This document shows positions 9,349-17,341 of a stretch of 64,000 nucleotides of DNA, in pieces; the first letter of the stretch is position 1; every line of letters begins with the position of its first letter. The stretch is from an uncultured Georgenia sp. (lineage in GTDB: Bacteria > Actinomycetota > Actinomycetes > Actinomycetales > Actinomycetaceae), in NCBI RefSeq assembly GCF_937958535.1, contig NZ_CALGNQ010000243.1, positions 22,434 to 86,433 on the forward strand, read 5' to 3'. Under the pieces are notes generated by a model. It worked only from the letters and a program-made list of their open reading frames with translations, was not told where the DNA came from and ran no database searches. A program made the translations under genes and the position numbers.

Positions 9349-10032
9349 ATGACTGAGCAGTACCCCGGTGGCCCTCCCTCGGGCCAGCCCCACCAGCCCT
9401 CGGGAGCGCCGCAGCCGCCGCCTCCCGGTGGCTACCAGGCTCCTCCCCCGCCCCCGGGTGGTCAGCAGCCTCCCTATGCCCAGCAGCCCCCGCACGGCCA
9501 GCAGCCCCCCTACGGGCAGCAGCCGCCGTACGCGCCGCAGGCACCCATGCCGGGATCCCAGGTCGGGCAGCCGGCCGACCTCGGCAACCGGCTCCTCGCC
9601 CGGCTCATCGACTTCGTGCTCCTGGGGATCATCAGCGTCGTCATCGGCGTCGCGGTGGGGATCGGCAGCGTGTTGAGCGGCGGGCCCAACTACGGGGCGA
9701 GCGCCCTGAGCTCGTTGATCTCCGCTGCGATCTCGCTCGGCTACTTCGCCGTGATGGAAGCGAAGCTCGGTCAGACGTTGGGCAAGATGCTCATCAAGCT
9801 CCGGGTCGTGGGCCCTGGCGGGGGCAACCCGACCATGGAGCAGGCGCTGAAGCGCAACGCGTGGACCGCACTCGGCGTCATCGGGGTCATCCCCTTCCTG
9901 GGATGGCTCGGAGGCATTCTCTCGCTGGCCGCGGCGATCGCCATCATCGTGACGATCAACAACAACACCGCCACCCGTCAGGGCTGGCACGACACCTTCG
10001 CCGGCGGCACCTCGGTCATCAAGGTCGGCTGA
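9349..10032 (+). CDS. RDD-family membrane protein with Pro/Gln/Tyr-rich N-terminus
   Basis: 227 aa. Residues 1 to about 65 form a low-complexity cytoplasmic-type tail with repeated QQPPYG/QQPPYA units; the remainder is an RDD domain (LGNRLLARLIDFVLLG opening, about 3-4 membrane segments, GQTLGKMLIKLRVV block). RDD proteins are integral membrane proteins of mostly unknown function. SD GAAAGGG at 9337-9343 precedes the ATG, and a TAGCAT -10 is at 9312-9317. The 3' end overlaps the convergent ispD by 14 bp. Confidence 0.85.
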   Translation: MTEQYPGGPPSGQPHQPSGAPQPPPPGGYQAPPPPPGGQQPPYAQQPPHGQQPPYGQQPPYAPQAPMPGSQVGQPADLGNRLLARLIDFVLLGIISVVIGVAVGIGSVLSGGPNYGASALSSLISAAISLGYFAVMEAKLGQTLGKMLIKLRVVGPGGGNPTMEQALKRNAWTALGVIGVIPFLGWLGGILSLAAAIAIIVTINNNTATRQGWHDTFAGGTSVIKVG

Positions 10033-10738
10033 GCAGCAGCTCCGCCACCGCGAGGTCGGCGGGCGTGGTGACCTTCAGCGCCCGCGTCTCGCCCGGGACG
10101 AGGTGGACGCGCTCCCCGAGGAGCTCCACGAGGCCCGCGTCGTCGGAGACGGCGCGGGCCTCGTCGTGCGCCCGGTCCGCCGCTGCGCGGTGCGCGCGCT
10201 CGAGCAGCTCACGCCGGAAGCCCTGCGGTGTCTGGATGCCGCGCAGGGCGGAGCGGTCCGGCGTCTCGACGACGACCTCCCCGCCGTCGTCCGTGGGCGC
10301 CACCCGTTTGACCGTGTCGGTGACCGGGACCCCGGGGACGACGGCGCTGCGTCCTGCCGCCAGTGCCGCCACGACCCGGCGGGTCAGCTCCGCGCCGGCG
10401 AGGGCCCGGGCGGCGTCGTGCACGAGGACGAGCGTGCAGTCGTCGGGCAGGGCGCTGAGACCGGCGGCGACGGACGCCTGCCGGGTGAGCCCGCCGGCGA
10501 CGACCCGGACCGGGACCGATCCGCCCGGGACCGTCCCTCCCGGGAAGAGCTCGCCGAAGGCGTCCAGGTGCTCGGCCGGGGCGGTGACGACGACGGCGTC
10601 CACCACCCCCGACTCGGCCAGGCCGCGGGCGGCGTGGACGACGAGCGGGGTCCCAGACAGCGGGACGAGAGCCTTGGGCAGGTCGTGGCCGAGACGGGTG
10701 CCGGAGCCCGCGGCCGTGAGGACGGCGCCGCAGCGCAC
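10019..10738 (-). CDS. ispD: 2-C-methyl-D-erythritol 4-phosphate cytidylyltransferase
   Basis: 239 aa. Transfers CMP from CTP to MEP in isoprenoid synthesis. The nucleotide-binding loop LTAAGSGTRLGHDLPKAL is at the N-terminus; LVHDAARAL and ALRGIQTPQGFRRELL are the other family blocks. It starts 5 nt after the carD stop, so the two form an operon. The convergent 14-bp overlap with the RDD gene is tight but leaves the C-terminus normal in length. Confidence 0.95.
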   Translation of the reverse strand: MRCGAVLTAAGSGTRLGHDLPKALVPLSGTPLVVHAARGLAESGVVDAVVVTAPAEHLDAFGELFPGGTVPGGSVPVRVVAGGLTRQASVAAGLSALPDDCTLVLVHDAARALAGAELTRRVVAALAAGRSAVVPGVPVTDTVKRVAPTDDGGEVVVETPDRSALRGIQTPQGFRRELLERAHRAAADRAHDEARAVSDDAGLVELLGERVHLVPGETRALKVTTPADLAVAELLLSRP

Positions 10739-10743
10739 GTGGG

Positions 10744-11226
10744 TCAGGAGGTCAGGACGTCGTCGAGCATCGCCTCGGCCTGCTCCTCCTCGGTCTGCTC
10801 GGCGAGCGCGAGCTCCGAGACAAGGATCTGGCGGGCCTTGGCGAGCATCCGCTTCTCACCCGCGGACAGGCCGCGGTCCTGGTCGCGACGGGAGAGGTCG
10901 CGCACGACCTCGGCGACCTTGATGACGTCCCCCGAGGCGATCTTCTCGACGTTCGCCTTGTACCGGCGCGACCAGTTGGTCGGCTCCTCGGTGTAGGGGG
11001 CACGGAGCACCTCGAACACCTTCTCCAGGCCTTCCTTGCCGACGACGTCGCGCACTCCGACCAGGTCGACGTTCTCGGCCGGCACCTCGATGGTGAGGTC
11101 GCCCTGGGCCACCCGGAGCTTGAGGTAGAGCTTCTCCTCGCCCCTGATGACCTTCTTCGAGATTGCTTCGATCTGGGCCGCTCCGTGGTGGGGATAGACG
11201 ACGGTCTCACCGACGGTGAAGGTCAT
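10744..11226 (-). CDS. carD: CarD, RNA polymerase-binding transcription regulator
   Basis: 160 aa. An essential actinobacterial factor that binds the RNAP beta subunit and stabilises open complexes at rRNA and other promoters. The N-terminal RNAP-interaction (Tudor-like) domain begins [17 protein letters not shown]; the C-terminal helical DNA-binding region includes [17 protein letters not shown], with the conserved Trp. The acidic tail is [19 protein letters not shown] (11237-11242) lies 10 nt before the ATG and a TAGAAT -10 is upstream. First gene of carD-ispD. Confidence 0.97.
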   Translation of the reverse strand: MTFTVGETVVYPHHGAAQIEAISKKVIRGEEKLYLKLRVAQGDLTIEVPAENVDLVGVRDVVGKEGLEKVFEVLRAPYTEEPTNWSRRYKANVEKIASGDVIKVAEVVRDLSRRDQDRGLSAGEKRMLAKARQILVSELALAEQTEEEQAEAMLDDVLTS

Positions 11227-11257
11227 GGTGACAAAGCTCCTTGGTCGCGAGATTACG

Positions 11258-11263
11258 ATTCTA
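11258..11263 (-). promoter_or_regulatory. candidate -10 of carD promoter
   Basis: TAGAAT on the minus strand, 31 nt before the carD ATG, in the divergent gap to the LpqE-like gene. An overlapping alternative TAATCT lies at 11250-11255. Confidence 0.5.
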
Positions 11264-11366
11264 GCACCCGAAACAGCGTCATTCCGCGGGTTGGCACGAC
11301 CTGGCCGGGCCGCCGGGGGCGGGGCCCGGTGCCTGTACCGGGGCGCAGCGTAGCCGAACGGACGGG

Positions 11367-11372
11367 TACCCT
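11367..11372 (+). promoter_or_regulatory. candidate -10 of the LpqE-like gene
   Basis: TACCCT, 30 nt before the TTG start; SD AAGGAGA at 11391-11397 follows. Confidence 0.5.
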
Positions 11373-11402
11373 GGGCCCGAACCGTCGACGAAGGAGACCG
11401 TC

Positions 11403-11861
11403 TTGGCCCGCTTCCACCGCCTGCTCAGTGGCGCCGCTGTGCTCGGCGCCTCCGTCCTGGTCGCCAGCTGCAGCGCGATGACCCCGATCCAGACCGCCGA
11501 GCTCTACAACGCCGGCGACGGGGTCAGGGTGGAGGTCTCCGACGACATCCGGGTGGAGAACCTCATGGTGCTGGCCGCCGAGGAGGGCGGCGAGGGGCAG
11601 GCCTTCGGTGCGCTCGTCAACGACGGCACCGAGGAGGTCGTCATGAGCGTGACCATCGGCGACGGCGGTATCCAGGTCCCGGTCGCCCCGGGGGAGAGCG
11701 TGCTCCTCGGCGTGGACGAGCCGGTCGTCATCCCCTCCACCCCGGCGGCCCCCGGCGCGGTGGCCGAGGCCCTGGTCGAGGTCACCGGGTACGGCACGGT
11801 CTCCGCCAACGTCCCGGTGCTCGACGACGCCCTGCCGCAGTACGCCGAGTACGTGCCGTGA
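11403..11861 (+). CDS. LpqE-like secreted lipoprotein
   Basis: 152 aa. Signal peptide with lipobox LVASC, lipidated Cys predicted at residue 23; the mature part is a small beta-rich domain resembling LpqE and copper-chaperone-like (PCuAC fold) lipoproteins. In M. tuberculosis lpqE also sits divergent to carD, supporting orthology. The start codon is TTG at 11403, chosen because SD AAGGAGA ends 5 nt upstream and no ATG/GTG precedes the signal peptide. Its stop is 3 nt from the convergent pstS stop. Confidence 0.75.
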   Translation: MARFHRLLSGAAVLGASVLVASCSAMTPIQTAELYNAGDGVRVEVSDDIRVENLMVLAAEEGGEGQAFGALVNDGTEEVVMSVTIGDGGIQVPVAPGESVLLGVDEPVVIPSTPAAPGAVAEALVEVTGYGTVSANVPVLDDALPQYAEYVP

Positions 11862-11864
11862 CGG

Positions 11865-12938
11865 TCAGCCGGCCTCCGGGCCGCTGATCCGCTCCACCGC
11901 CGCCATCACCCGCTCGCGCAGGGCCGGTGAGATCGGTGCCGCCCCCGCGACGTCCGGGGAGGCCGCCCGCTGCTGCCCCTCCTCACTGGCGATGTAGGTG
12001 AGCAGCTCACGCACGGCGTCGGCCTTCTCCGCGCTCTCGTACCGGGTGCAGGCCACGGTGTAGGAGATGAGGACGACGGGGTAGGCGCCCGGGGCGTCGG
12101 TCGCGCGGTCGAGGTCGATGACGATCCGGGTGTCGCTGGCCCCCGGGGCCGGTGGGGAGGCGTCGACGACGGCGGCCGCCGCCTCCGGGGAGAACGGCAC
12201 GTAGCCGTCGCCCACCTGCACCGCGACCGTGCCGAGGTCGTCGGTCACCTGCGAGGCGTCGACGTAGCCGATCGTGCCCTCCGCGCCGCGCAGCGTGGAG
12301 ACCATGCCGGCGTTCTGCTGGCCGGACTGGGTGCCCGAGCGGGGCCAGGTGCCGCTCGGCTCGTAGGGCCAGGCGTCCCCGCCGGCCTCGGCGAGGTACT
12401 CGGTGAAGTTCTCCGTGGTGCCGGAGTCGTCGGAGCGGTTGACCGGGACGACGGGCAGGTCCGGCAGGTCGACACCGGGGTTCGTCTCGGCGATCGCGGG
12501 GTCGTCCCAGCGTTCGATCCGGCCGTCGAACATCGCCGCGATGGTGTGCGGGGAGAGCTGGAGGTGGTCGATCTCCAGGCCGGGCAGGTGGTAGGCGACC
12601 GCGATGGGCGAGATGTACAGCGGCAGCTCGAGGACGTCCCCGCCCTCGCAGCGCTCGACGGCCGCGGCGTACTCCTCGTCGTCGAGGTGGGCGTCGGTGC
12701 CGGCGAAGTCGACGGCGCCGGTGATGAACATCTCCCGGCCGGCACCGGAGCCGGCCGGGTCGTAGGAGGCGAGGATGTCGGGCCGGATGTCGTACAGCCC
12801 GGCGAGCCAGGCCTGCATGGCGATCTCCTGGGAGGAGGCGCCCGCCCCGGCGACCGTGCCGCTGTGGCCGCCGCACGCGGCGAGCGCGAGCAGCGCCGCG
12901 GCGGCCGCGATCCGCCGTCCGTACCTGCGCGTTGTCAT
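11865..12938 (-). CDS. pstS: PstS-type phosphate-binding lipoprotein
   Basis: 357 aa. Signal peptide with lipobox LALAAC (Cys22). The mature part has the periplasmic phosphate-binding signature: a GAGASSQ N-terminal turn, GAVDFAGTD, and VPVNRSDDSGTTENF for anion binding. It would deliver phosphate to a PstCAB permease, but no pstC, pstA or pstB is in the window. It lies 58 nt downstream of regX3 on the same strand, so it is either the last gene of senX3-regX3-pstS or has its own promoter in that gap, which contains two direct GCCACCC units 11 bp apart. Confidence 0.88.
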   Translation of the reverse strand: MTTRRYGRRIAAAAALLALAACGGHSGTVAGAGASSQEIAMQAWLAGLYDIRPDILASYDPAGSGAGREMFITGAVDFAGTDAHLDDEEYAAAVERCEGGDVLELPLYISPIAVAYHLPGLEIDHLQLSPHTIAAMFDGRIERWDDPAIAETNPGVDLPDLPVVPVNRSDDSGTTENFTEYLAEAGGDAWPYEPSGTWPRSGTQSGQQNAGMVSTLRGAEGTIGYVDASQVTDDLGTVAVQVGDGYVPFSPEAAAAVVDASPPAPGASDTRIVIDLDRATDAPGAYPVVLISYTVACTRYESAEKADAVRELLTYIASEEGQQRAASPDVAGAAPISPALRERVMAAVERISGPEAG

Positions 12939-12996
12939 CCCGTCCCCTGTCGACTCGGCTGGGTGGCCGGCGGGTGGCCGACCGGCAAGCGACAGG

Positions 12997-13701
12997 TTAC
13001 GGGGTCCGGTCCTCCGTCGGCGTCACGAGCTTGTACCCCAGACCCCGCACCGTCAGCAGCATCCGCGGCCGGGAGGGCTCCGGCTCGATCTTCGCCCGGA
13101 TCCGCTTGACGTGGACGTCGAGGGTCTTGGTGTCCCCGACGTAGTCCGCGCCCCATACCCGGTCGATGAGCTGCCCACGGGTGAGCACGTGGTCGACGTT
13201 GCGCATGAGGACCTCGAGCAGCTCGAACTCGCGCAGCGGGATGCGGATGGGCTCGCCGTGGACGTAGAGCTCGTGGCGGGCGACGTCCATCCGCACGTGG
13301 CCCACCTCCAGCACCCCGGAGGAGGAGTCGTCCTCGGTGCCCGCACCGCGGCGCAGGACCGCGCGCATCCGGGCGACGAGCTCGCGGTAGGAGTAGGGCT
13401 TGGTGACGTAGTCGTCGGCGCCGAGCTCCAGGCCGAGCACCTTGTCGAACTCGTCGTCCTTCGCGGTGAGCATGATCACCGGGGTGTTGCCCTGGCGGCG
13501 CAGCTCGCGGCACACCTCGGTGCCGGACATGCCCGGCAGCATGAGGTCGAGGAGCACGAGGTCCGGTGCGGACCGGCCGTAGGCGACGAGGGCGTCCGGG
13601 CCGTTGTCGACGGCGACGACCTCGTACCCGTCGCGCTCCAGCTGGTAGATGAGCGGCTCGCGGTAGGACTCCTCGTCCTCGACCAGGAGGATGGTGGTCA
13701 T
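12997..13701 (-). CDS. regX3: phosphate-responsive response regulator RegX3 (OmpR/PhoB family)
   Basis: 234 aa. Receiver domain with acidic pocket E8-D9, phospho-acceptor D52 (LVLLDLMLPG) and K101; the C-terminal winged helix has RGQLIDRVWGADYVGDTKTLDVHVKRIR. The ATG at 13701 overlaps the senX3 stop (ATGA); the longer open frame upstream is antisense-like extension. With SenX3 it forms the actinobacterial Pi-starvation two-component system, adjacent here to its usual targets pstS and phoU. Confidence 0.95.
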   Translation of the reverse strand: MTTILLVEDEESYREPLIYQLERDGYEVVAVDNGPDALVAYGRSAPDLVLLDLMLPGMSGTEVCRELRRQGNTPVIMLTAKDDEFDKVLGLELGADDYVTKPYSYRELVARMRAVLRRGAGTEDDSSSGVLEVGHVRMDVARHELYVHGEPIRIPLREFELLEVLMRNVDHVLTRGQLIDRVWGADYVGDTKTLDVHVKRIRAKIEPEPSRPRMLLTVRGLGYKLVTPTEDRTP

Positions 13702-14879
13702 GGCTCTGGAACGGCTCCTGTCGTCTCGGTGGGGCGGTCCTGCGGGCGGGGGGACGGGGGCTCGGCGAGCGGCAGCACGAGGGTGAAGGTCGAGCCGGCC
13801 CCCGGCTTGGACCACAGCTCGACCTCGCCGCCGTGGTCGGCGGCGACGTGCTTGACGATGCTCAGCCCCAGCCCGGTGCCGCCCGTGCGGCGCGCCCGGG
13901 CCGGGTCGCCCCGGTAGAAGCGTTCGAAGATCCGCTCCTGCTGGCCGGGCGGGATGCCCTCGCCCTGGTCGACGACGGCGATGCGCACCGTGTCGTCGTC
14001 GCGGGACACCCCGACCGACACCCGGCTCAGCGGGTCGGAGTGGCGCAGCGCGTTGTCCAGCAGGTTACGCACGGCAGTGGTGAGCAGGTCGGCGTCACCG
14101 AAGACGTGGAGCCCCTTCTCCCCGCCGACCGCCACGGTGACCCGCCGCGACTGCGCCTCGACGGCCACCCGCTCGGCCGCCTCGGCGACAACGTCGTCGA
14201 CGGCGACGAGCTCGGAATCGACGAGCGCATCGGGCTCCTGCAGGCGGGAGAGGTCTATGATCTCCTGCACGAGCGCGGTGAGACGGCGGGACTCGCGCTG
14301 CATCTGGGCGGTGAAACGCCGCACCGCCGCGGGGTCGTCGGCAGCGTCCGCGAGGGTCTCGCTGAGCAGCGCGAGCGCGCCGACGGGGGTCTTGAGCTCG
14401 TGGGAGACGTTGGCGACGAAGTCACGGCGCACCTGGTCGAGGCGGCGGGCCGCCGTCTGGTCGTCGGCGACGACGAGGATGCGGCCCCCGCTCAGGGGGA
14501 CGACACGCAGGAGGAAGATCATCTCCCCGGCGCCGGTGAGCGGGCCGCGCGGCACGTTGAGCTCCCGCTCGTGCGGGCGGCCGTCGGCACGTACCTGCTC
14601 GACGACCTCCTTGACCGCGGCCGAGGTGAGCATGTCCGACCGCACCAGGCCGTAGCTGTAGGCCGACGGGCTGGCCTGGAGCACGGTCCCGCTCGCATCG
14701 AGGACGAGGATCGTCGAGCGCAGCGCCCGGAGCAGCTGCCGGGTGTCCTTGCTCACGGCGCTCTCCTGCCGGTCGGCGACCGGCTGGGCGCCGGGCCGGG
14801 GCGGCAGGAATCCGCGGAGGAGAAAGCCGACGGCGAGCCCGAGGAGGGCTACGACGACAATCGGCCAGATACCGTCCAC
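13698..14879 (-). CDS. senX3: sensor histidine kinase SenX3
   Basis: 393 aa. One N-terminal membrane segment (about residues 4-22), a PAS-like region, the H-box FVANVSHELKTPVGAL with the phospho-accepting His, then N box LLDNALRHSD and G boxes DQGEGIPP and GGTGLGLSIVKH. I chose the GTG at 14879 because a TACCCT -10 lies 7 nt before it and it places the transmembrane helix at the N-terminus; a GTG at 14924 is an alternative start. It overlaps regX3 by 4 nt. Confidence 0.92.
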   Translation of the reverse strand: MDGIWPIVVVALLGLAVGFLLRGFLPPRPGAQPVADRQESAVSKDTRQLLRALRSTILVLDASGTVLQASPSAYSYGLVRSDMLTSAAVKEVVEQVRADGRPHERELNVPRGPLTGAGEMIFLLRVVPLSGGRILVVADDQTAARRLDQVRRDFVANVSHELKTPVGALALLSETLADAADDPAAVRRFTAQMQRESRRLTALVQEIIDLSRLQEPDALVDSELVAVDDVVAEAAERVAVEAQSRRVTVAVGGEKGLHVFGDADLLTTAVRNLLDNALRHSDPLSRVSVGVSRDDDTVRIAVVDQGEGIPPGQQERIFERFYRGDPARARRTGGTGLGLSIVKHVAADHGGEVELWSKPGAGSTFTLVLPLAEPPSPRPQDRPTETTGAVPEP

Positions 14880-14886
14880 AGCACCG

Positions 14887-14892
14887 AGGGTA
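14887..14892 (-). promoter_or_regulatory. -10 box of leaderless senX3
   Basis: TACCCT, 7-nt spacer CGGTGCT, then GTG at 14879. It decides the start against the GTG at 14924. Confidence 0.5.
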
Positions 14893-14941
14893 AGCCCCCG
14901 TCGCCATTCGGTGGGAGCCGTCACCGGCGCGGACTCGCGGT

Positions 14942-14974
14942 GTTAACCGGGGCGCCACCTGTCGTTCATGAGGG
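14942..14974 (+). promoter_or_regulatory. candidate PHO box (RegX3/PhoP site) between senX3 and phoU
   Basis: Three adjacent 11-bp units begin GTTAACC (14942), CGCCACC (14953) and GTTCATG (14964), resembling the GTTCACC-type direct repeats bound by PhoP in Streptomyces and by RegX3. They end 10 bp upstream of TACGGT (14985-14990), a candidate phoU -10, placing the box over the -35 region as for an activator. The middle unit is degenerate. Confidence 0.45.
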
Positions 14975-15018
14975 CGGAGGACGATACGGTTGGTTTACGA
15001 CGAAATTGGAGGAATGAC

Positions 15019-15693
15019 GTGCGCGAGATCTTCATGCAGGAGCTGGCCCAGGTGGGCGAGGACCTCCAGCGGATGAGCAAGCTCGTCATCGACGCGATCG
15101 AGAATGCCTCCACCGCACTCCAGACCGCCGATCTGCAGCTGGCGGAAAAGGTCATCCGCGCGGACGAGCAGATCGACGAGATCGAGCACAGCCTCGACGA
15201 GCAGTGCATCTCGCTGCTCGCCCGGCAGGCGCCGGTCGCCACCGATCTTCGCGTCGTCATCGCGGCGCTGCGGATGTCGGCGACGATCGAGCGGATGGGT
15301 GACCTCGCCCGGCACATCGCCTACGTGGCGCGGGGACGTTACCCGGAGCCGGCTCCGGCACCGGCCATGCGCGAGGTCTTCACGCAGATGGGTGAGGCGG
15401 CCACGAAGGTCGCCCACCAGGTCAGCGAGCTGCTCGCCACCCGCGACCTGGAGCTCGCGGCGGGCGTCGAGCGCGACGACGACACACTCGACGCGCTGCA
15501 CAAGCACACCTTCACCATCCTGCTCGACCCGGACGTCGAGATGACGCGGCAGCAGATGGTCGACGGCGTGCTCCTGGGCCGGTACTTCGAGCGCTTCGGT
15601 GACCACGGGGTGTCGGTGGCGCGGCGGACGAGCTACCTCGTCACGGGTGACCTGTCGAACTCGGTCATGCCGCATCGCGACCGCACGAGCTGA
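15019..15693 (+). CDS. phoU: phosphate signalling complex protein PhoU
   Basis: 224 aa. Two three-helix-bundle repeats; each carries an E/DXXXD-type metal-binding segment (RMGDLARHI in the first, RFGDHGVSV in the second). It links PstSCAB occupancy to SenX3 and restrains the Pho response. The GTG at 15019 (VREIFMQEL) was chosen because SD TTGGAGGA is 5 nt upstream and family members begin with REIF; the ATG at 14968 precedes the -10 box. Divergent from senX3-regX3-pstS. Confidence 0.93.
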   Translation: MREIFMQELAQVGEDLQRMSKLVIDAIENASTALQTADLQLAEKVIRADEQIDEIEHSLDEQCISLLARQAPVATDLRVVIAALRMSATIERMGDLARHIAYVARGRYPEPAPAPAMREVFTQMGEAATKVAHQVSELLATRDLELAAGVERDDDTLDALHKHTFTILLDPDVEMTRQQMVDGVLLGRYFERFGDHGVSVARRTSYLVTGDLSNSVMPHRDRTS

Positions 15694-15709
15694 CGGTGCC
15701 GACACGAGC

Positions 15710-15739
15710 AGCGGGGGCCGGCTGGTGCCGGCCCCCGCT
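15710..15739. terminator. bidirectional terminator between phoU and gpm
   Basis: Perfect 13-bp GC-rich stem (15710-15722 with 15727-15739), TGGT loop, no U-tract, between converging genes. Confidence 0.8.
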
Positions 15740-15751
15740 TCGTCGTCGTGG

Positions 15752-16489
15752 CTACTTGCCCTGGTTGGCCACGGCCGCGATGGACGCGGCGGCGGCCTCC
15801 GGGTCGAGGTAGCGACCGCCCGGCGTGACGGGCTTGAGATCCTCGTCCAGCTCGTAGACGAGCGGGATGCCGGTGGGCACGTTCAGTCCCGAGATGGTCT
15901 CGTCGTCGATGCCGTCGAGGTGCTTGATGATGGCGCGCAGGGAGTTGCCGTGCGCGGCGACCAGCACCGTCTTGCCCGCCTTGAGGTCGGGGACGACCGC
16001 GGACTCCCAGTACGGCAGCGCGCGCTCGAGGACGTCCTTGAGGCACTCGCTGGCCGGGATGGGCTCCCCGGCGTAGCGGGGGTCGGCATCCTGGGAGAAC
16101 TCCGAGCCGGGCTCGATCGGCGGCGGCGGGACGTCGTAGGAACGGCGCCAGAGCATGAACTGCTCCTCGCCGTACTCGTCGCGGATCTCCTTCTTGTTCT
16201 TGCCCTGGAGCGCCCCGTAGTGGCGCTCGTTGAGCCGCCAGTGCCGCTTCACCGGGATCCAGTGGCGGTCCGCCCGGTCGAGGGCGAGGTTCGCGGTGGA
16301 AATGGCCCGCCGCAGCAGTGACGTGTGGACGACGTCCGGCGCGATACCGGACTCGACGAGAAGGTCACCGCCGCGCAGTGCCTCCTCGACACCCTTCTCC
16401 GACAGCGGCACGTCGACCCAGCCGGTGAAGAGATTCTTCGCGTTCCATTCGCTCTCGCCGTGACGGAGCAGCACAAGGGTGTAGGTCAT
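15752..16489 (-). CDS. gpmA: 2,3-bisphosphoglycerate-dependent phosphoglycerate mutase
   Basis: 245 aa, normal length. Glycolytic/gluconeogenic interconversion of 3- and 2-phosphoglycerate. Catalytic His10 in [10 protein letters not shown], the [13 protein letters not shown] block with the acid/base Glu, and the second His in [18 protein letters not shown] lies about 10 nt before the ATG. In mycobacteria gpm1 also neighbours senX3-regX3, so the association is ancestral. Confidence 0.96.
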   Translation of the reverse strand: MTYTLVLLRHGESEWNAKNLFTGWVDVPLSEKGVEEALRGGDLLVESGIAPDVVHTSLLRRAISTANLALDRADRHWIPVKRHWRLNERHYGALQGKNKKEIRDEYGEEQFMLWRRSYDVPPPPIEPGSEFSQDADPRYAGEPIPASECLKDVLERALPYWESAVVPDLKAGKTVLVAAHGNSLRAIIKHLDGIDDETISGLNVPTGIPLVYELDEDLKPVTPGGRYLDPEAAAASIAAVANQGK

Positions 16490-16567
16490 ACCGCCATTAT
16501 CTCCTATGGGTCGTGAGCCGTCGCGGGACCTTCGGCTGCCGGACGGCGCGGGCGCCTCGGACGGAGG

Positions 16568-16912
16568 TCAGCCGGCCTTCTGGTATGCCTCGATGACCTC
16601 GGCGGGAATGCGACCGCGGTCGGAGACGGTGTACCCGTTGGCACGCGCCCACTCGCGGATCTTCGCCGCCTCGCCGCTGCTGCTGGAGCGGCCCGAGGAG
16701 GAGCCCGAACGGCCGCGGCGGCCGGGAGCCCGGCGACCACCGACCCGGCGGGCGTTGCCGATCCACGGGGCCAGGGCGTCACGCAGCTTGGCGGCGTTCT
16801 TCTCGTTGAGGTCGATCTCGTAGTTCACACCGTCGAGGCTGAAAAGGACCGTCTCGTCCGCGAGCGAGCCGTCGACGTCATCGATGAGTTGGACCATGAC
16901 CTTCTGCGCCAT
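16568..16912 (-). CDS. lsr2: Lsr2 nucleoid-associated xenogeneic silencer
   Basis: 114 aa. H-NS-like protein that bridges AT-rich DNA. The N-terminal dimerisation domain is [16 protein letters not shown] to [10 protein letters not shown]; a flexible Arg/Ser/Gly-rich linker follows; the C-terminal DNA-binding domain has the AT-hook-like RGR in [13 protein letters not shown]. Start at 16912 with SD AGGAGA 6 nt upstream. No AT-rich island is visible in this window for it to silence. Confidence 0.95.
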   Translation of the reverse strand: MAQKVMVQLIDDVDGSLADETVLFSLDGVNYEIDLNEKNAAKLRDALAPWIGNARRVGGRRAPGRRGRSGSSSGRSSSSGEAAKIREWARANGYTVSDRGRIPAEVIEAYQKAG

Positions 16913-16998
16913 TCTGATTCTCCTGTGTGCGTCAGCCCTCTTGGGGAACTGCGGACGTGTGCGCCGCTGACTGCTTTCAATTAGCGGCGCTTCCCACA

Positions 16999-17175
16999 CT
17001 AATTCTGGGAATCAGAATTGTCACGCTGAACGACGGTTGACGCCGAACGCTGCGTCTTCTCGAACTCACGAAAAGCAGCCCGCTCACGACGGTCGGCGAG
17101 CAGAATGGCGCGCATCACAATGACGAAGATAATCGCCAGTCCGATTGAGGGGAGCAGCGCCACGACGTAGTCCAT
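16999..17175 (-). CDS. small single-pass membrane protein
   Basis: 58 aa. One hydrophobic segment (about residues 3-24, [20 protein letters not shown]), then a charged cytoplasmic tail [14 protein letters not shown]. Similar tiny proteins accompany lsr2 or tRNA genes in related actinobacteria; no function is known. Of two in-frame ATGs, the second (17175) lies 7 nt after a TACCAT -10 box and is preferred; the first is at 17184. Confidence 0.6.
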   Translation of the reverse strand: MDYVVALLPSIGLAIIFVIVMRAILLADRRERAAFREFEKTQRSASTVVQRDNSDSQN

Positions 17176-17182
17176 GGACACC

Positions 17183-17188
17183 ATGGTA
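17183..17188 (-). promoter_or_regulatory. -10 box of leaderless small membrane protein gene
   Basis: TACCAT, spacer GGTGTCC (7 nt), then ATG at 17175. Confidence 0.45.
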
Positions 17189-17211
17189 CGTCGGTCCGGT
17201 CAAGATGTCGG

Positions 17212-17284
17212 AGCCGCCTGTGGGAATCGAACCCACGACCTTCTCATTACGAGTGAGACGCTCTGCCGACTGAGCTAAGGCGGC
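17212..17284 (-). tRNA. tRNA-Thr (anticodon CGU)
   Basis: 73-nt cloverleaf on the minus strand. The acceptor 5' strand GCCGCCT pairs with AGGCGGC; anticodon loop CTCGTAA with anticodon CGT at 17249-17251; T-loop TTCGATT; CCA is not encoded. A TACAGT -10 candidate lies upstream at 17310-17315. Confidence 0.95.
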
Positions 17285-17341
17285 GCGCCCGCGCGGGGCA
17301 GCGCGGACCACTGTACCTGCCAGGTGCCCCGGACTCCAAAG

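Noticed and set aside
16490..16567. Terminator between lsr2 and gpm
   Set aside because: The GC-rich segment forms no consistent stem longer than about 6 bp.
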